Below, piece after piece: positions 7,211-17,700 of a stretch of DNA of 54,279 nt (position 1 is its first letter; the number at the start of each line of letters is the position of its first letter). Under the pieces are notes generated by a model, which saw only the letters and a list, made by a program, of their open reading frames with translations, searched no databases and was not told the DNA's origin. Both the position numbers and the translations under genes were made by a program. The DNA lies in assembly GCA_964493205.1 (NCBI GenBank), contig CAZBMJ010000013.1, forward strand, positions 1-54,279, in the 5' to 3' direction. Source of the DNA: CAZBMJ01 sp964493205. Lineage in GTDB: Bacteria; Myxococcota; UBA727; JABDBI01.

Positions 7211-8806
7211 TTAATCTACATACGTATAAGCATCTTTAGTAACTATTGGTTGATGATCAAAATTATGAGTAACAGGTGGAGATAATGCATCAGTCCATTC
7301 TAGCGTAGTTGCATGAAATGGATTTTGAGGGGCTTTGCTACCCCAAAGTAAAGAATGAATCCAATTTATTAACACCACTAAAAAACCTATTCCCAATAAA
7401 TACGAACCTAGCGTAGAAACCTGATGCAACGTTCTAAATTGCTCTAAGTAACTATAATAACGCCTTGGCATTCCTTGAGAACCCATAAAAAACTGTACAA
7501 AAAATGTTACGTTAAAACCTAAAAATACTAACCAAGCACCCAAAGCCCCTATCTTTTCACTATACATTCTACCAAACATTTTTGGCCACCAGTAATAAAC
7601 ACCACCAATAAATGCCATAAATGTTCCACCTACCATTACATAATGAAAGTGAGCAACTACAAAGTAAGTATCGTGTAAATGAATATCAACAGATAAAACA
7701 CCTAAAAATACCCCTGTTAATCCACCTATGGAAAATAAAAACAAGAACGATAACGCATAGAGCATAGGGGTATCAAAGGAAATACTTCCTTGATACATGG
7801 TAGTAACCCAGTTAAACATTTTAATACCCGATGGTATTGCCACTAAAAATGTTAAGGCTGAAAAAATCATAGATACTAACACTGATTGTCCAGAGGCAAA
7901 CATATGATGCCCCCAAACTAAAAAGCTAATAACAGCAATGGCGATAGAAGAATAAGCTATAAGGCGATAACCAAAAATTTTCTTTTGGCTAAACGTAGTA
8001 ATAATTTCTGAAATAACTGCCATACCTGGCAAAATCATAATGTATACAGCTGGGTGAGAATAAAACCAAAAGAAATGCTGAAATAATACTGGATCCCCAC
8101 CTAATTTTGGGTCAAAAATACCAATACCTATTAATCTTTCAACAATAATTAATGCAAGTGTTATACCTAAAACAGGGGTAGCCATAATTTGAATAATACT
8201 TGTTGCATACATACCCCACACAAATAATGGCATTTTAAACCAACTAAGCCCTGGAGCTCTGAGTTTATGAATAGTGGCAATAAAATTTATACCAGTAAAA
8301 ATAGAAGAAAAACCTAAAATAAAAGCTGCTGTTACCATCATGACAACTTTGCCCTGAGCTGAAGTTGAATAAGGCGCGTAAAAAGTCCAGCCCGTGTCTA
8401 TAGCTCCAAAAATAATAGAGCAAACAGCCAGTAAAGACCCAAAAACATAAATATAATAACTCATTAAGTTTAGTCTTGGAAATGCAACATCTTTTGCTCC
8501 AAGTTGCAAAGGCAATACAAAATTGCCAAGACTTGCCGGAATTCCAGGTATAATCACCAAAAATACCATAATAGCGCCGTGCAAAGTAAAAAGCTGATTA
8601 TAAACTTTGGCATCAACAATATTTTTACCAGGTGTTAAAAGCTCTGTTCTTAATAAAAGCGCAAAAATACCACCAATCATGAAAAAGAAAAAAATAGAAA
8701 CTAAATACATTACACCAATGCGTTTATGATCAAGAGTAAATATCCAAGACATTATCCCTTTCTTTTCGTTTAGATAGTTAAGATCAGAAGTGGCGGCATA
8801 ACTCAT
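7211..8806 (-). CDS. ctaD: Cytochrome c oxidase subunit I, A2-type heme-copper oxidase
   Basis: This 531-residue catalytic subunit has about 12 membrane helices. Ligands are visible: a low-spin heme His at 76 (LHGAIM), the CuB His251 with cross-linked Tyr255 in FYSHPAVY (248-255), the CuB pair His300-His301 (GHHMF), and the high-spin and low-spin heme histidines in HDTYFVVAHFHYVMVGG. The YSHPAVY segment has Tyr-Ser instead of the glutamate-containing HPEVY of A1 enzymes, so this is an A2-type enzyme, as in Thermus and Rhodothermus caa3 oxidases. It reduces O2 to water and pumps protons. It sits 8 nt after ctaC. Confidence 0.95.
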   Translation of the reverse strand: MSYAATSDLNYLNEKKGIMSWIFTLDHKRIGVMYLVSIFFFFMIGGIFALLLRTELLTPGKNIVDAKVYNQLFTLHGAIMVFLVIIPGIPASLGNFVLPLQLGAKDVAFPRLNLMSYYIYVFGSLLAVCSIIFGAIDTGWTFYAPYSTSAQGKVVMMVTAAFILGFSSIFTGINFIATIHKLRAPGLSWFKMPLFVWGMYATSIIQIMATPVLGITLALIIVERLIGIGIFDPKLGGDPVLFQHFFWFYSHPAVYIMILPGMAVISEIITTFSQKKIFGYRLIAYSSIAIAVISFLVWGHHMFASGQSVLVSMIFSALTFLVAIPSGIKMFNWVTTMYQGSISFDTPMLYALSFLFLFSIGGLTGVFLGVLSVDIHLHDTYFVVAHFHYVMVGGTFMAFIGGVYYWWPKMFGRMYSEKIGALGAWLVFLGFNVTFFVQFFMGSQGMPRRYYSYLEQFRTLHQVSTLGSYLLGIGFLVVLINWIHSLLWGSKAPQNPFHATTLEWTDALSPPVTHNFDHQPIVTKDAYTYVD

Positions 8807-8814
8807 AAAAACCT

Positions 8815-9810
8815 CTATTCTTTAAGTGATTTAATAAATGCTATCAAACCTAACAGATCTCTTTCACTAACACGTCCTTGAAAAGTTGGCATTATAGGTG
8901 CATAGCCTTTTGTAACTTGTTTTTGTGGTTCTAGTATTGACTGGCGAATATAGTTATCGTCAACAGTTACAAAAGTCCCATCAGTGAGCTCTTCTTTTTT
9001 TCCATAAATATTTTTAAAAGTTGGTGCAAGTTTTATGCTCCCATCAATAGAATGACAGGCAACGCAACCAAGTTTAGTATAAAGTTTTTTACCTAATTCT
9101 CCCAAAGGCATATCTTGATCTGCACCCTTAGTAGCTTCTACCCACGCTGCATAAGCCTCACGGGGAACCACTTTAAGTTTAGCTAACATTTGACTATGTA
9201 AATCGCCACAATATTCTGCACACAATATGGGATATTCGCCTATAACAGTTGCATTAAACCATAACGTCGTATAACGACCAGGCAAAACATCCTGTTTGAC
9301 TCTTAAGTTGGGTATATAAAAGCTATGAATAACATCTTGAGAAGACATAGTAAGTTTTATGGGGGTATCAACAGGCACCACAACTTCTGCACCCATTCCT
9401 GCCACTGAAATTTCTTCTTCTGGGTAATCAACAGACCACTGCCACTTTTGTCCAATCACTTTTAGTTCTTTTGCATCATGGGGTGCAATGTTCATATCTA
9501 GAAATTGCTGAAAACCCCACACAAACAAAATGGTCAAATAAATAAAAGGCAAAAATGTCCATAGGGATTCAAGCCAAAAGTTATGATCCTTTTGTGAAAG
9601 AGCTTTTTGATCAGGTGTTTTTCGTCTATAACGAAAGCAAATAATAATTAAAGGTATAATCACCAATAAAAATAAGACAGCACATGTTATTATTAAAAAC
9701 CAATAAAGATAATCCAAACTAGCAGCATGCTCAGATATACCAACTGGCAAAACACTAAAAAGCCATTCTACAGGCAATACCATTTTTAAAAGTTCATCAA
9801 CATTTTCCAT
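8815..9810 (-). CDS. ctaC: Cytochrome c oxidase subunit II fused to cytochrome c (caa3 type)
   Basis: In this 331-residue protein two membrane helices (about 34-60 and 80-102) are followed by a cupredoxin domain with the CuA ligands His162, Cys197, Glu199, Cys201, His205 and Met208 (CAEYCGDLHSQM). A C-terminal cytochrome c domain has C-VA-CH at 249-253 and the probable axial Met307 (APIMPTF). The fusion defines a caa3 oxidase, which takes electrons directly from complex III or its monoheme subunit. No lipobox is evident, though the N-terminus is only weakly signal-like. The gene follows the SCO chaperone by 30 nt. Confidence 0.95.
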   Translation of the reverse strand: MENVDELLKMVLPVEWLFSVLPVGISEHAASLDYLYWFLIITCAVLFLLVIIPLIIICFRYRRKTPDQKALSQKDHNFWLESLWTFLPFIYLTILFVWGFQQFLDMNIAPHDAKELKVIGQKWQWSVDYPEEEISVAGMGAEVVVPVDTPIKLTMSSQDVIHSFYIPNLRVKQDVLPGRYTTLWFNATVIGEYPILCAEYCGDLHSQMLAKLKVVPREAYAAWVEATKGADQDMPLGELGKKLYTKLGCVACHSIDGSIKLAPTFKNIYGKKEELTDGTFVTVDDNYIRQSILEPQKQVTKGYAPIMPTFQGRVSERDLLGLIAFIKSLKE

Positions 9811-9840
9811 CGATAACCCACCATACGTTGGTTTAAATTT

Positions 9841-10683
9841 TTATCTTATATGACGCTTTTTTTCGTTATGAAAAAACCATAATAAAAATAAGCCGATTAC
9901 TAAAACAGTAATTATGCCACAAATTCTAACAAATCCTAAAATATAGACTCCATAACGATGTGAGTCGGGATCATAGTGAAAACAGCTTAAAATTATTTGA
10001 TCTATAAAAGAACCTATCTTTCCATTTGCTGCATCACTTAATGCAAGCTTAATGTCACTAGGATTAAAAGATATTCCAAATAACGTTCTTGAAAGCTGGC
10101 CTTTTTGAGATAAGAAAAATACTCCCGCCCCATGAGCGTATTGCTGAGTTCTTTTATCATAAAAATAATTAAAACCTAAAGCCTGTGCTAATCTTTTAAC
10201 TTCCTCTTCTTTGGCAACATTAAAAGAAAAATCTTTGTCAGAAATATTTTTCTGTTTAACTGTTTTTAAATAATTTTCGCGCTTTTTTTGTGCTAAATCA
10301 AACGTCTCTTTGGGATCAATACTAATACTTAGCACTCGATAATCTTTACCAACACTAAAACTAAGTTCATTAATTCCTTCTACCAGGCCATTAAGCACTA
10401 AAGAACAAAGCATAGGGCAAGAGTAATAGCCTAAAACTAAAATTAATGGCTTATTATCAAGTAAATAATTTTTAAGCATCATTTCTTGGCCCAAATGATT
10501 AGTCATATTAATATCAAGTGGAATCATGGCGCCGGCTTTATCTTCTATTTGAGAAGCTTTTAACTCTTCAGGGACCATTAAAGAGCCCATGGGCTCTTCT
10601 GCCCACGAAAATTTTATTAGTGATAATAATAATAGTAAGTATAGCAATTTAATTCTCTTATGTTTATTGATTTCTAAAGCCAT
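9841..10683 (-). CDS. sco: SCO1/SenC-family copper chaperone for the CuA site
   Basis: This 280-residue protein has an N-terminal signal or anchor helix (about 10-28), a thioredoxin-like domain with the copper-binding Cys89-x-x-x-Cys93 (YYSCPMLC) and His184 (YAHGAG), and a C-terminal membrane helix (about 250-272). SCO proteins deliver copper to, or reduce, the CuA centre of subunit II, which is the next gene. The extra C-terminal helix is found in SCO proteins of other act-cta operons. The start overlaps the preceding small gene by 20 bp, suggesting coupled translation. Confidence 0.9.
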   Translation of the reverse strand: MALEINKHKRIKLLYLLLLLSLIKFSWAEEPMGSLMVPEELKASQIEDKAGAMIPLDINMTNHLGQEMMLKNYLLDNKPLILVLGYYSCPMLCSLVLNGLVEGINELSFSVGKDYRVLSISIDPKETFDLAQKKRENYLKTVKQKNISDKDFSFNVAKEEEVKRLAQALGFNYFYDKRTQQYAHGAGVFFLSQKGQLSRTLFGISFNPSDIKLALSDAANGKIGSFIDQIILSCFHYDPDSHRYGVYILGFVRICGIITVLVIGLFLLWFFHNEKKRHIR

Positions 10684-10990
10684 TTAAAAACTTTTTAATA
10701 GCCTCGTCAATAGAAGTATTTTTTTTATCATCAAAAACACCTTTATGACCATTTACATAAGCATTCATAACAGCCTTGTAATCTTTTGATTCAGCTGTTT
10801 GCACCATACCTATTTTTTTAGTTTGTTCTTCTTCTAGCCAAAATTGAAACATAATGATTAATCCAGCAATAGTGAGAAAAAGAACAATTCCCATTATGAT
10901 AAAATATAACCAAATAGTAATATTTGCTTTAACAGATACATCATTAGAGCAAGACGCATGGTAATCGTGTTCTTCGTTAAGATTTTGCAT
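10664..10990 (-). CDS. Small single-helix membrane protein in the act-cta operon
   Basis: This is a 108-residue protein with one membrane helix (about residues 26-50, ITIWLYFIIMGIVLFLTIAG) and a charged C-terminal domain. I see no cofactor motif. Position between actF and the SCO gene, with 9 nt to actF and a 20-bp overlap into the SCO gene, makes it part of the respiratory operon. It may be a small accessory subunit comparable in place to ActG, or an oxidase assembly factor. Sequence similarity to either cannot be claimed by eye. Confidence 0.75.
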   Translation of the reverse strand: MQNLNEEHDYHASCSNDVSVKANITIWLYFIIMGIVLFLTIAGLIIMFQFWLEEEQTKKIGMVQTAESKDYKAVMNAYVNGHKGVFDDKKNTSIDEAIKKFLNGFRNQ

Positions 10991-10999
10991 AAAAAACCC

Positions 11000-12196
11000 T
11001 TAAAAATTCTCAAAAGATAAAGACTCATGAAACCTGGGATCATGAAGAGGAGTAAGTTTTTGACGATTCAAAACAAACATAAAAAAGCCTAAAAATACCA
11101 AAAATATCCCTAAAAAACCCAATATATCAAACATAGATAAATACAAATGTTCTGGCCCATGAGCGTGTGAATTGGGGTCGGCATAACTAGGAATAATCAA
11201 CCAATACAAATCTATTAGGTGCACACTAATTACCCACAAGCAATTAAAGGCTAATATTATTTTTATACGCTTTAAAAATCTGGACATCAATAAGAAAAAT
11301 GGCAATATAAAGTGAGTAATAGGCATGGCCCAGGATAAAATTTCCCAACCATTTTTTAAGCGATGAGTATAAAATTCTATTTCTTCGGGAATATTACCAT
11401 ACCAATAAAGCATAAACTGACTAAAAGCTATGTATGACCAAAACACTGTAAAGCCAAACATTAACTTACCTAAATCATGATAGTGTTCAGGAGTAATAAT
11501 ATTTTTTAATAAACCAGCTGCTTGCAATAACATGGCTATTAATGTCATAAAAGCGAGCGCAAATAATAAACAACCTGCAAAAAAGTAAATACCAAAAATA
11601 GTAGAATACCAATGAGGATTCAGCGACATGATCCAATCAAAAGATGCAAAAGTTAAGCTTAGGGCAAAGACTATTATGCCAGGCGCACTTAGTGCTGCCA
11701 TAATACCTGAATAACTCTGATTTTTGCCGCTATCCTGAGAGACAGAAAGCCTATAATACCAAACTCCCATAAGAGACCAAATAAACAAATAAGCAAAAGA
11801 ACGCATAAGAAAAAAGTTTTCGTTTAAGTAACCAAGTTTTTTTTCTAAAATAGCGTCAATATGATCTTTATGTGTCCAAGGAAATATATCGTGTAAGCTT
11901 AAGGCTATGGGCAGAAAAAATAAAATAAACAAAGGAAAGCATGCTATTAACGCTTCGGGAATTCTTCTTACACTAACTGACCACCCTGCTCTTGTAATAT
12001 GCTGTATTAAAACAAATGCTAAAGCTCCCAATGAAAGGCTAAGCGTAGCAATAAAGCCAAATAAATAACCATACATGGCTCTCTCATGATTACCAGCAAG
12101 CATAGAAACAAAATATACCAAACAAGCTAGCCCTAAAAGCAAAAATAAAAATGGTAACTTATTTAAAAAAGAACTGCGGCTTACTGTTGTTTCCAC
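11000..12196 (-). CDS. actF: Alternative complex III subunit ActF (NrfD-like membrane subunit)
   Basis: This 398-residue polytopic protein with about ten membrane helices is the second, shorter quinol-side membrane subunit of alternative complex III. Segments such as HWYSTIFGIYFFAGCLLFALAF and FWSYIAFSQFMLYWYGNIPEE are typical of the family. The start is a GTG at 12196 inside actE (16-bp overlap), and no better downstream ATG keeps the first helix. ActC and ActF together form the membrane arm that binds quinol. It is followed by the small 108-residue gene. Confidence 0.92.
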   Translation of the reverse strand: METTVSRSSFLNKLPFLFLLLGLACLVYFVSMLAGNHERAMYGYLFGFIATLSLSLGALAFVLIQHITRAGWSVSVRRIPEALIACFPLFILFFLPIALSLHDIFPWTHKDHIDAILEKKLGYLNENFFLMRSFAYLFIWSLMGVWYYRLSVSQDSGKNQSYSGIMAALSAPGIIVFALSLTFASFDWIMSLNPHWYSTIFGIYFFAGCLLFALAFMTLIAMLLQAAGLLKNIITPEHYHDLGKLMFGFTVFWSYIAFSQFMLYWYGNIPEEIEFYTHRLKNGWEILSWAMPITHFILPFFLLMSRFLKRIKIILAFNCLWVISVHLIDLYWLIIPSYADPNSHAHGPEHLYLSMFDILGFLGIFLVFLGFFMFVLNRQKLTPLHDPRFHESLSFENF

Positions 12197-12780
12197 TGTT
12201 TAGCACTCCCATTAATCCAAGCACCTTCTAAATCTTGGCTTATTTGCAATACTCTTATATATGCTACTACTGTCCAACGATCGTGTTCATTAAGCATGAA
12301 CCCATAAGGCTGCATGGTTCTTATGCCGTTGGTAATAACATCAAAAAAATGTCCTGGTGGCTGCATATACATATAGTCAGAATGAAAAGATGTAGGTTTT
12401 ACCATTAAACGTTTGCCTACTAAACCACTGCCATCACCTATGGCAGAATGACAAGAAGAGCATTTACTATTATAAACTTGTTTGCCTCTTTGAATAAAAG
12501 CCTCATGAATTACTAAGTTTTTTGGCAAACTTAAGGCAACTTGGCCATTTATTTTGCCTTGATAAAAATGACTATCTTCTTTTAAGTTACCAAAAGCTAT
12601 GGTTCCAGCTATGGGCTCTTGCATTATTTTGCCGTCAGCAAAAAATTGGCTTTCTCGATATGATTTACCTTTTTGTTGCGTATCCATGTTAGGATTTACA
12701 TGAAAAGGGGGCTTTTCTGATACATAGCCACGGCATCCATTAAGCAAAAGTAAAGCAAAAAATAACTTTAACATAAACAT
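12181..12780 (-). CDS. actE: Alternative complex III subunit ActE (monoheme cytochrome c lipoprotein)
   Basis: This 199-residue protein begins with a lipoprotein signal whose lipobox is LLNGC (Cys16), so it should be anchored to the periplasmic face. It has one heme site, C107-SS-CH (111), within NSKCSSCHSAIGDGSG, and a probable axial Met156 (TMQPYG). ActE passes electrons from the pentaheme ActA to the oxidase. The gene is 1 nt from actD and overlaps actF by 16 bp, as expected in this compact operon. Length is typical. Confidence 0.93.
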   Translation of the reverse strand: MFMLKLFFALLLLNGCRGYVSEKPPFHVNPNMDTQQKGKSYRESQFFADGKIMQEPIAGTIAFGNLKEDSHFYQGKINGQVALSLPKNLVIHEAFIQRGKQVYNSKCSSCHSAIGDGSGLVGKRLMVKPTSFHSDYMYMQPPGHFFDVITNGIRTMQPYGFMLNEHDRWTVVAYIRVLQISQDLEGAWINGSAKQWKQQ

Positions 12781-12781
12781 G

Positions 12782-13318
12782 CTAATCCTCTACCACAGTA
12801 ATAGATTTCGCTTTGGTATTTTCTAAAAATAATTTGGTTTTATCAATATTAAAAAGTTTATCTTTGGATTCTATCATTACAAAAAAAGTATCATCCGTAA
12901 CTTTTTTAAATTTTTCAATATTAAAAAGTGGGTCATAATAAGTAGGCATACCGTTTAAAAAAAACATACCAAACACAGCTGTAAGGCCACTTAAAAGCAC
13001 GGTCACTTCAAAAGTAATGGGAATAAATGCCGGAATACTCCAGGTAGGCTTGCCTCCAATATTAAGAGGATAATCATACACTGATGTCCAAATCATAAAT
13101 CCCATAGCAGATATGGCACCTGTAATACCTGCCAATAAAACTAACCACGGCAAATAACTAGGGCCAAGACCCATGGCTTTATCAAGCCCGTGCACAGCAA
13201 ATGGGGTATAGGAATCAAATTTTTTAAACCCAGCATCGCGTATTTGCTCACACGCATGATAAACATTTTTTGGCGAATCATACTCTGCCAATAAGCCTAT
13301 AATTTTTTTATTTTGCAT
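12782..13318 (-). CDS. actD: Alternative complex III subunit ActD (DUF3341)
   Basis: This 178-residue protein has a cytoplasmic N-terminal part with the family opening LLAEYDSPKNVYHACEQIRD and the PFAVHGLDKAMG segment, followed by two membrane helices (about 57-80 and 100-122) and a short C-terminal domain. This is the DUF3341 subunit that lies against ActC and ActF; it carries no cofactor. It lies 18 nt after actC and 1 nt before actE. All family landmarks are present and the length is normal. Confidence 0.92.
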   Translation of the reverse strand: MQNKKIIGLLAEYDSPKNVYHACEQIRDAGFKKFDSYTPFAVHGLDKAMGLGPSYLPWLVLLAGITGAISAMGFMIWTSVYDYPLNIGGKPTWSIPAFIPITFEVTVLLSGLTAVFGMFFLNGMPTYYDPLFNIEKFKKVTDDTFFVMIESKDKLFNIDKTKLFLENTKAKSITVVED

Positions 13319-13336
13319 AAATTATCCATTTTAATT

Positions 13337-14728
13337 TTAATGAGCATGAGGATTGGCGTCTTTCATTACAGATTTAACTTCACCAATAGCAATAACTGGC
13401 AGCTTCCAAATAAACAGCAAAAATAAGGTGAAAAATAAACCAAATGAACCCACAAAAAACAACACGTCAAAAATAGTAGGAACAAAATAGCGCCAAGAAG
13501 AAGGCAAAAAGTCTCTATTAAGCGAAGTTACCGTAATTACAAAACGTTCAAACCACATCCCAATATTAACAAAAATAGAAACAATAAAACTTATGGTAAT
13601 ATTGGTACGAATTTTTTTAAACCAAAAAAGTTGTGGGGTAATAACGTTGCAAGAAACCATAATCCAATACGCCCAAGCATAAGGACCAAAGGCTCTATTG
13701 ATAAAAGCAAAAGACTCATATTCGTTACCAGAATACCAAGCAATAAAAAATTCCATAGCATAGGCGTAGCCTACCATAGTACCGGTAACTAAAATAATCT
13801 TATTCATGTTTTCAATATGTCTAATAGTTACCAAATCTTTTAAGCCAAGCCATTTTCTTGCTGGTAACATCAAAGTTTGCACCATAGCAAAACCACTAAA
13901 TACTGCTCCAGCCACAAAGTACGGGGGAAAAATAGTAGTATGCCAACCAGGAAGTTGTGAAACAGCGAAGTCAAAAGAAACAATACTGTGCACACTTAAT
14001 ACCAAAGGCGCCGAGAGAGCAGCAAGTAATAAATAAGCTCGTTCATAGTTAACCCAAGCTCTCATAGAACCTTTCCATCCCATAGCAAAAAGGCCATAAC
14101 CAACTTTCGCTATTGCACTCTTGGCTCTATCTCGAAGCGTGGCCAAATCAGGTATTAAGCCTACCCACCAAAACATCAAAGAAATAGTAAAATAGGTGCT
14201 TACAGCAAACAAATCCCAAGCAAGCGGCGATCTAAAATTGGGCCACATGCTCATTTGATTAGGCAAGGGGAAAAGCCAATAGGCAGTCCAAATTCTTCCT
14301 ACGTGAATGCCTGGAAACACCAATGCACACATAACGGCAAAAATAGTCATGGCTTCAGCGTAGCGATTAATACTGGTTCGCCATTTTTGTCTGAACAAAA
14401 ATAAAATAGCTGATATCAAAGTTCCAGCATGGCCAATACCCACCCAAAAAACAAAGTTAACAATAGGCCATCCCCAGTTAACCGGTGAGTTATTACCCCA
14501 AATACCCACACCTTCCCAAATTAAGTAAGCAATACAAGTTAAAAACATACTCAATAAGGCAAAAGCTACACATAAACCAATTTTCCAACCAATATGCATA
14601 GATGCAAAAGATTTTTCAGCTGGCCCACAAACAATATTAGTAACATCGGCAAAATTATGACCGCCTCTGACTAATTCTTCCCGATGGCTTAAGCTATTTT
14701 CTAAAACAATATCTCCACGATGTTTCAT
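13337..14728 (-). CDS. actC: Alternative complex III subunit ActC (NrfD-like membrane subunit)
   Basis: This 463-residue protein has about ten membrane helices and belongs to the NrfD/PsrC family. Recognisable stretches include WPIVNFVFWVGIGHAGTLIS with a conserved Gly-His, FRSPLAWDLFAVSTYFTIS and WHTTIFPPYFVAGAVFSGFA. It forms the main quinol-oxidising membrane domain of alternative complex III and pairs with ActF. The start codon directly abuts the stop of actB, so translation is probably coupled. Confidence 0.93.
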   Translation of the reverse strand: MKHRGDIVLENSLSHREELVRGGHNFADVTNIVCGPAEKSFASMHIGWKIGLCVAFALLSMFLTCIAYLIWEGVGIWGNNSPVNWGWPIVNFVFWVGIGHAGTLISAILFLFRQKWRTSINRYAEAMTIFAVMCALVFPGIHVGRIWTAYWLFPLPNQMSMWPNFRSPLAWDLFAVSTYFTISLMFWWVGLIPDLATLRDRAKSAIAKVGYGLFAMGWKGSMRAWVNYERAYLLLAALSAPLVLSVHSIVSFDFAVSQLPGWHTTIFPPYFVAGAVFSGFAMVQTLMLPARKWLGLKDLVTIRHIENMNKIILVTGTMVGYAYAMEFFIAWYSGNEYESFAFINRAFGPYAWAYWIMVSCNVITPQLFWFKKIRTNITISFIVSIFVNIGMWFERFVITVTSLNRDFLPSSWRYFVPTIFDVLFFVGSFGLFFTLFLLFIWKLPVIAIGEVKSVMKDANPHAH

Positions 14729-17700
14729 TTATGCCACCAAATCTGGATGAGGATTACGAATTTTAGCTAAATAAGAAGTTCTAGGCCGAGCATTTAAAAT
14801 ATCGAGTAACGTATAATTTCTATCAATATTTTTCATGGCGTAAACTTGAGAATTTTTATCGTTAATATTACCAAAAGTAATAGCTTGTGATGGACACGTT
14901 TGAGCACAAGCAGTCACTACATCACCATCGGCTAAATTATCTTGATCTCTGCCATCTCTTCTGGCTTTCATCTTGGCTTCTTGAATACGCTGGGTACAAA
15001 AAGTACACTTTTCCATTACCCCTCGATAACGAACCGTTACATCTGGATTTCTTTGTAACAAAAGTGTTTTTTGACGTTCCTTAGCAGACTCTTCCACATA
15101 TAAATCACCTGATTTAGAATAGTCAAAATAATTAAATCGTCTGACTTTAAACGGACAGTTATTACCACAATAACGAGTTCCTACACAACGATTATAGGTC
15201 ATCACATTAAGACCTTCTTTATCGTGACTCGTTGCAGCTACAGGACACACAGGTTCACAAGGTGCATTTTCACAATGCTGACACGGTATGGGTTGCGATA
15301 TGGCACGGGGTGATTTTACATCACCTTCAAAATAGCGATCAAGCCTAATCCAATCCATCATACGGCCACGCATAACTTGTTCTTTGCCTACCACAGGAAT
15401 ATTATTTTCACTTTTACAAGCCACAATACAAGCATTACAACCGGTACACTTTGATAAATCTATACTCATGCCCCACTGATTATTTTTGCTATAATCCCAA
15501 GGGGAAGTTATTTGCAAAGGTACTTTTTTATCGCCCTCTTTAACTAATAAATTTTTAGGAATACCAGCATCAGTGGCATATTGAGGGTTTTTTAAATAAT
15601 CTTTAACATTGGCTGCTCGTGCAGGGTCTCTGCTTTGCAAGGTTAAAACATCTACTTCCTGCACCGTATCGCCATTCATGGCGTATTGTTCTTGAGTACA
15701 AGAAATTTTTACTTGTTTAGTAGTTTTAGCAAGCGTGACATCACTAAAAACCATTTTTTCTTGGCCTAAATAAAAATCATACACATCGATTCCAACACCG
15801 TTGGCTATTTCACCCGCACCTGCTCTCCCATAGCCTAAGTTAGTAATCAATGAATAATCACTAAGACCGGGCATAACAAAAATAGGCAGCTCTATGGTTT
15901 TATTGTTAAGGCTTACGGCCATTAAATCAGCCATGTAAGCATTTTTCTTAACACCACTTTTTACGCCCAATTCTTTGGCCATAGCTGGACTCATTAATAA
16001 AACATTATCCCAGTTAATTTTAGTTACAGGATCGGGAAGCTCTTGCAGCCATGAATTATTAGCAAATCGACCATCAAGTATTTTGCGATCAAAAGCTAGA
16101 ATTAACTCAGGTTTTTCTTTGCTTGGCAAATAAGCATTAATTTTACTAAAGTTAGCATAAACTTCTTCACAATTAATTTTGGGGTTATTACTCGTGGCAA
16201 ACTCAGAAGAGCTCACTACACCATCATGTAGTGCCTTATCAAAATTGGTATATTTTAAGCTTGCAAAAGTTTCTTTTACTAAATCACGGCCATTATTAGT
16301 TATAAAATTAGCCAATTGAGCCATGATTTGTAGCTTAGAACGGCAATCAAAAAGCGGCTTTATAAGAGGCTGAACAATACTTATAGTTCCATCAAAAGAA
16401 CGAGCATCGGCAAAATGTTCTAAAAAGTGAGTAGTGGGCAAATGCCAACTGCAAACTTTAGCCGTCTCATCTTTGTATAATCCTGCATGAATAGTCACTT
16501 TAACTTTTTTTAATAATTCCACAAAATCCAAATTTCGTGGCGCATTATAAACAGGATTAGTATTAAGCATTATAAGCGTACTAACTTTATTATCTTTAAT
16601 GTCTTTGGCTAGCTCATGGCTATCAGTATCTGATAAACTATTATCAATATTTAACACTGTAAAAGTTTTGTTTAGCCCCGATAAAGCTGTGTTTAATACA
16701 TGGATCATGGCCAAAATTTCTTTAGGCAAATGATCGCCGCCAAATAATAAAGCTTGGCCTTTATTTTGTGCTAAATCCTTAGCTAGGGTATAAACAAATT
16801 TTCTATCAAGTCCCTTCATAAGAGTAGGCTTATTAACTATGCTTGATAAGCTTTTAAAGCCTGGCAAACTTTTGTCTATATCAATATTATAACTGGCATG
16901 AAGCTCATAGGCTAAGGCTTCTACGAATCTTTTGGCTAAACCCATGGGAAGTCTTAAGCGGTGATCGGCATTTAAACCAAATATAGAATAGTCAGCTTCA
17001 ATAGCATAAAGTCTGTTAATATTTTTGGCGTCAGCAGCACTCATCATAGTTCTATTTTTACCAAAGCCTCTTAGGTGACTTAAGTGATCTGGCCCACATG
17101 AAAATGGATCAGCAAAAATAGACGCAATAATTTTTGCATTAGAGAAATTATATTTAACTTTTGTATTCTCACCAAAGGCAAGCTTTGAAGCATGTTCAGT
17201 ATTTATTTGACGCAAAGGCTCATGAATAAAAAATTTAGCTTTTAAAAAGCGTGCTTGAATTAAGGATTTTAGTCTTAAGAAAGTTGGTGAGGTATCACCA
17301 TCACACAAAAAAGCTAAGCCTTCACCAGCGTTATTTGCTAAATCACTAAAATGTTTACTAGCAAAACTATCAAATTCAGTCCATAAAGCCGGTATTTGAT
17401 CACCTGCTTTAGTTTGCCAACAAAACTTAGAACGATCTGGATCATAAACATCCAATACACTTGCTTGATCTAATAAAGAAGCTTTACCTAAATTATGAGG
17501 ATGATTAGGATTGCCTTCTATTTTAGTAGGTCTATTTTCATGGCTTTCTACTAATAAACCACTTGCCCCATATGGCAAATCATTGGCGCTAGCAAAATAA
17601 TTAGCAATACCTGGCACCAAATCGTGAGGTTGCTTTACATAAGGTAAAATCTTTTCTTCAGGCCGCCTACACGATACACCTAGGCCAGCTAGTGCCACTG

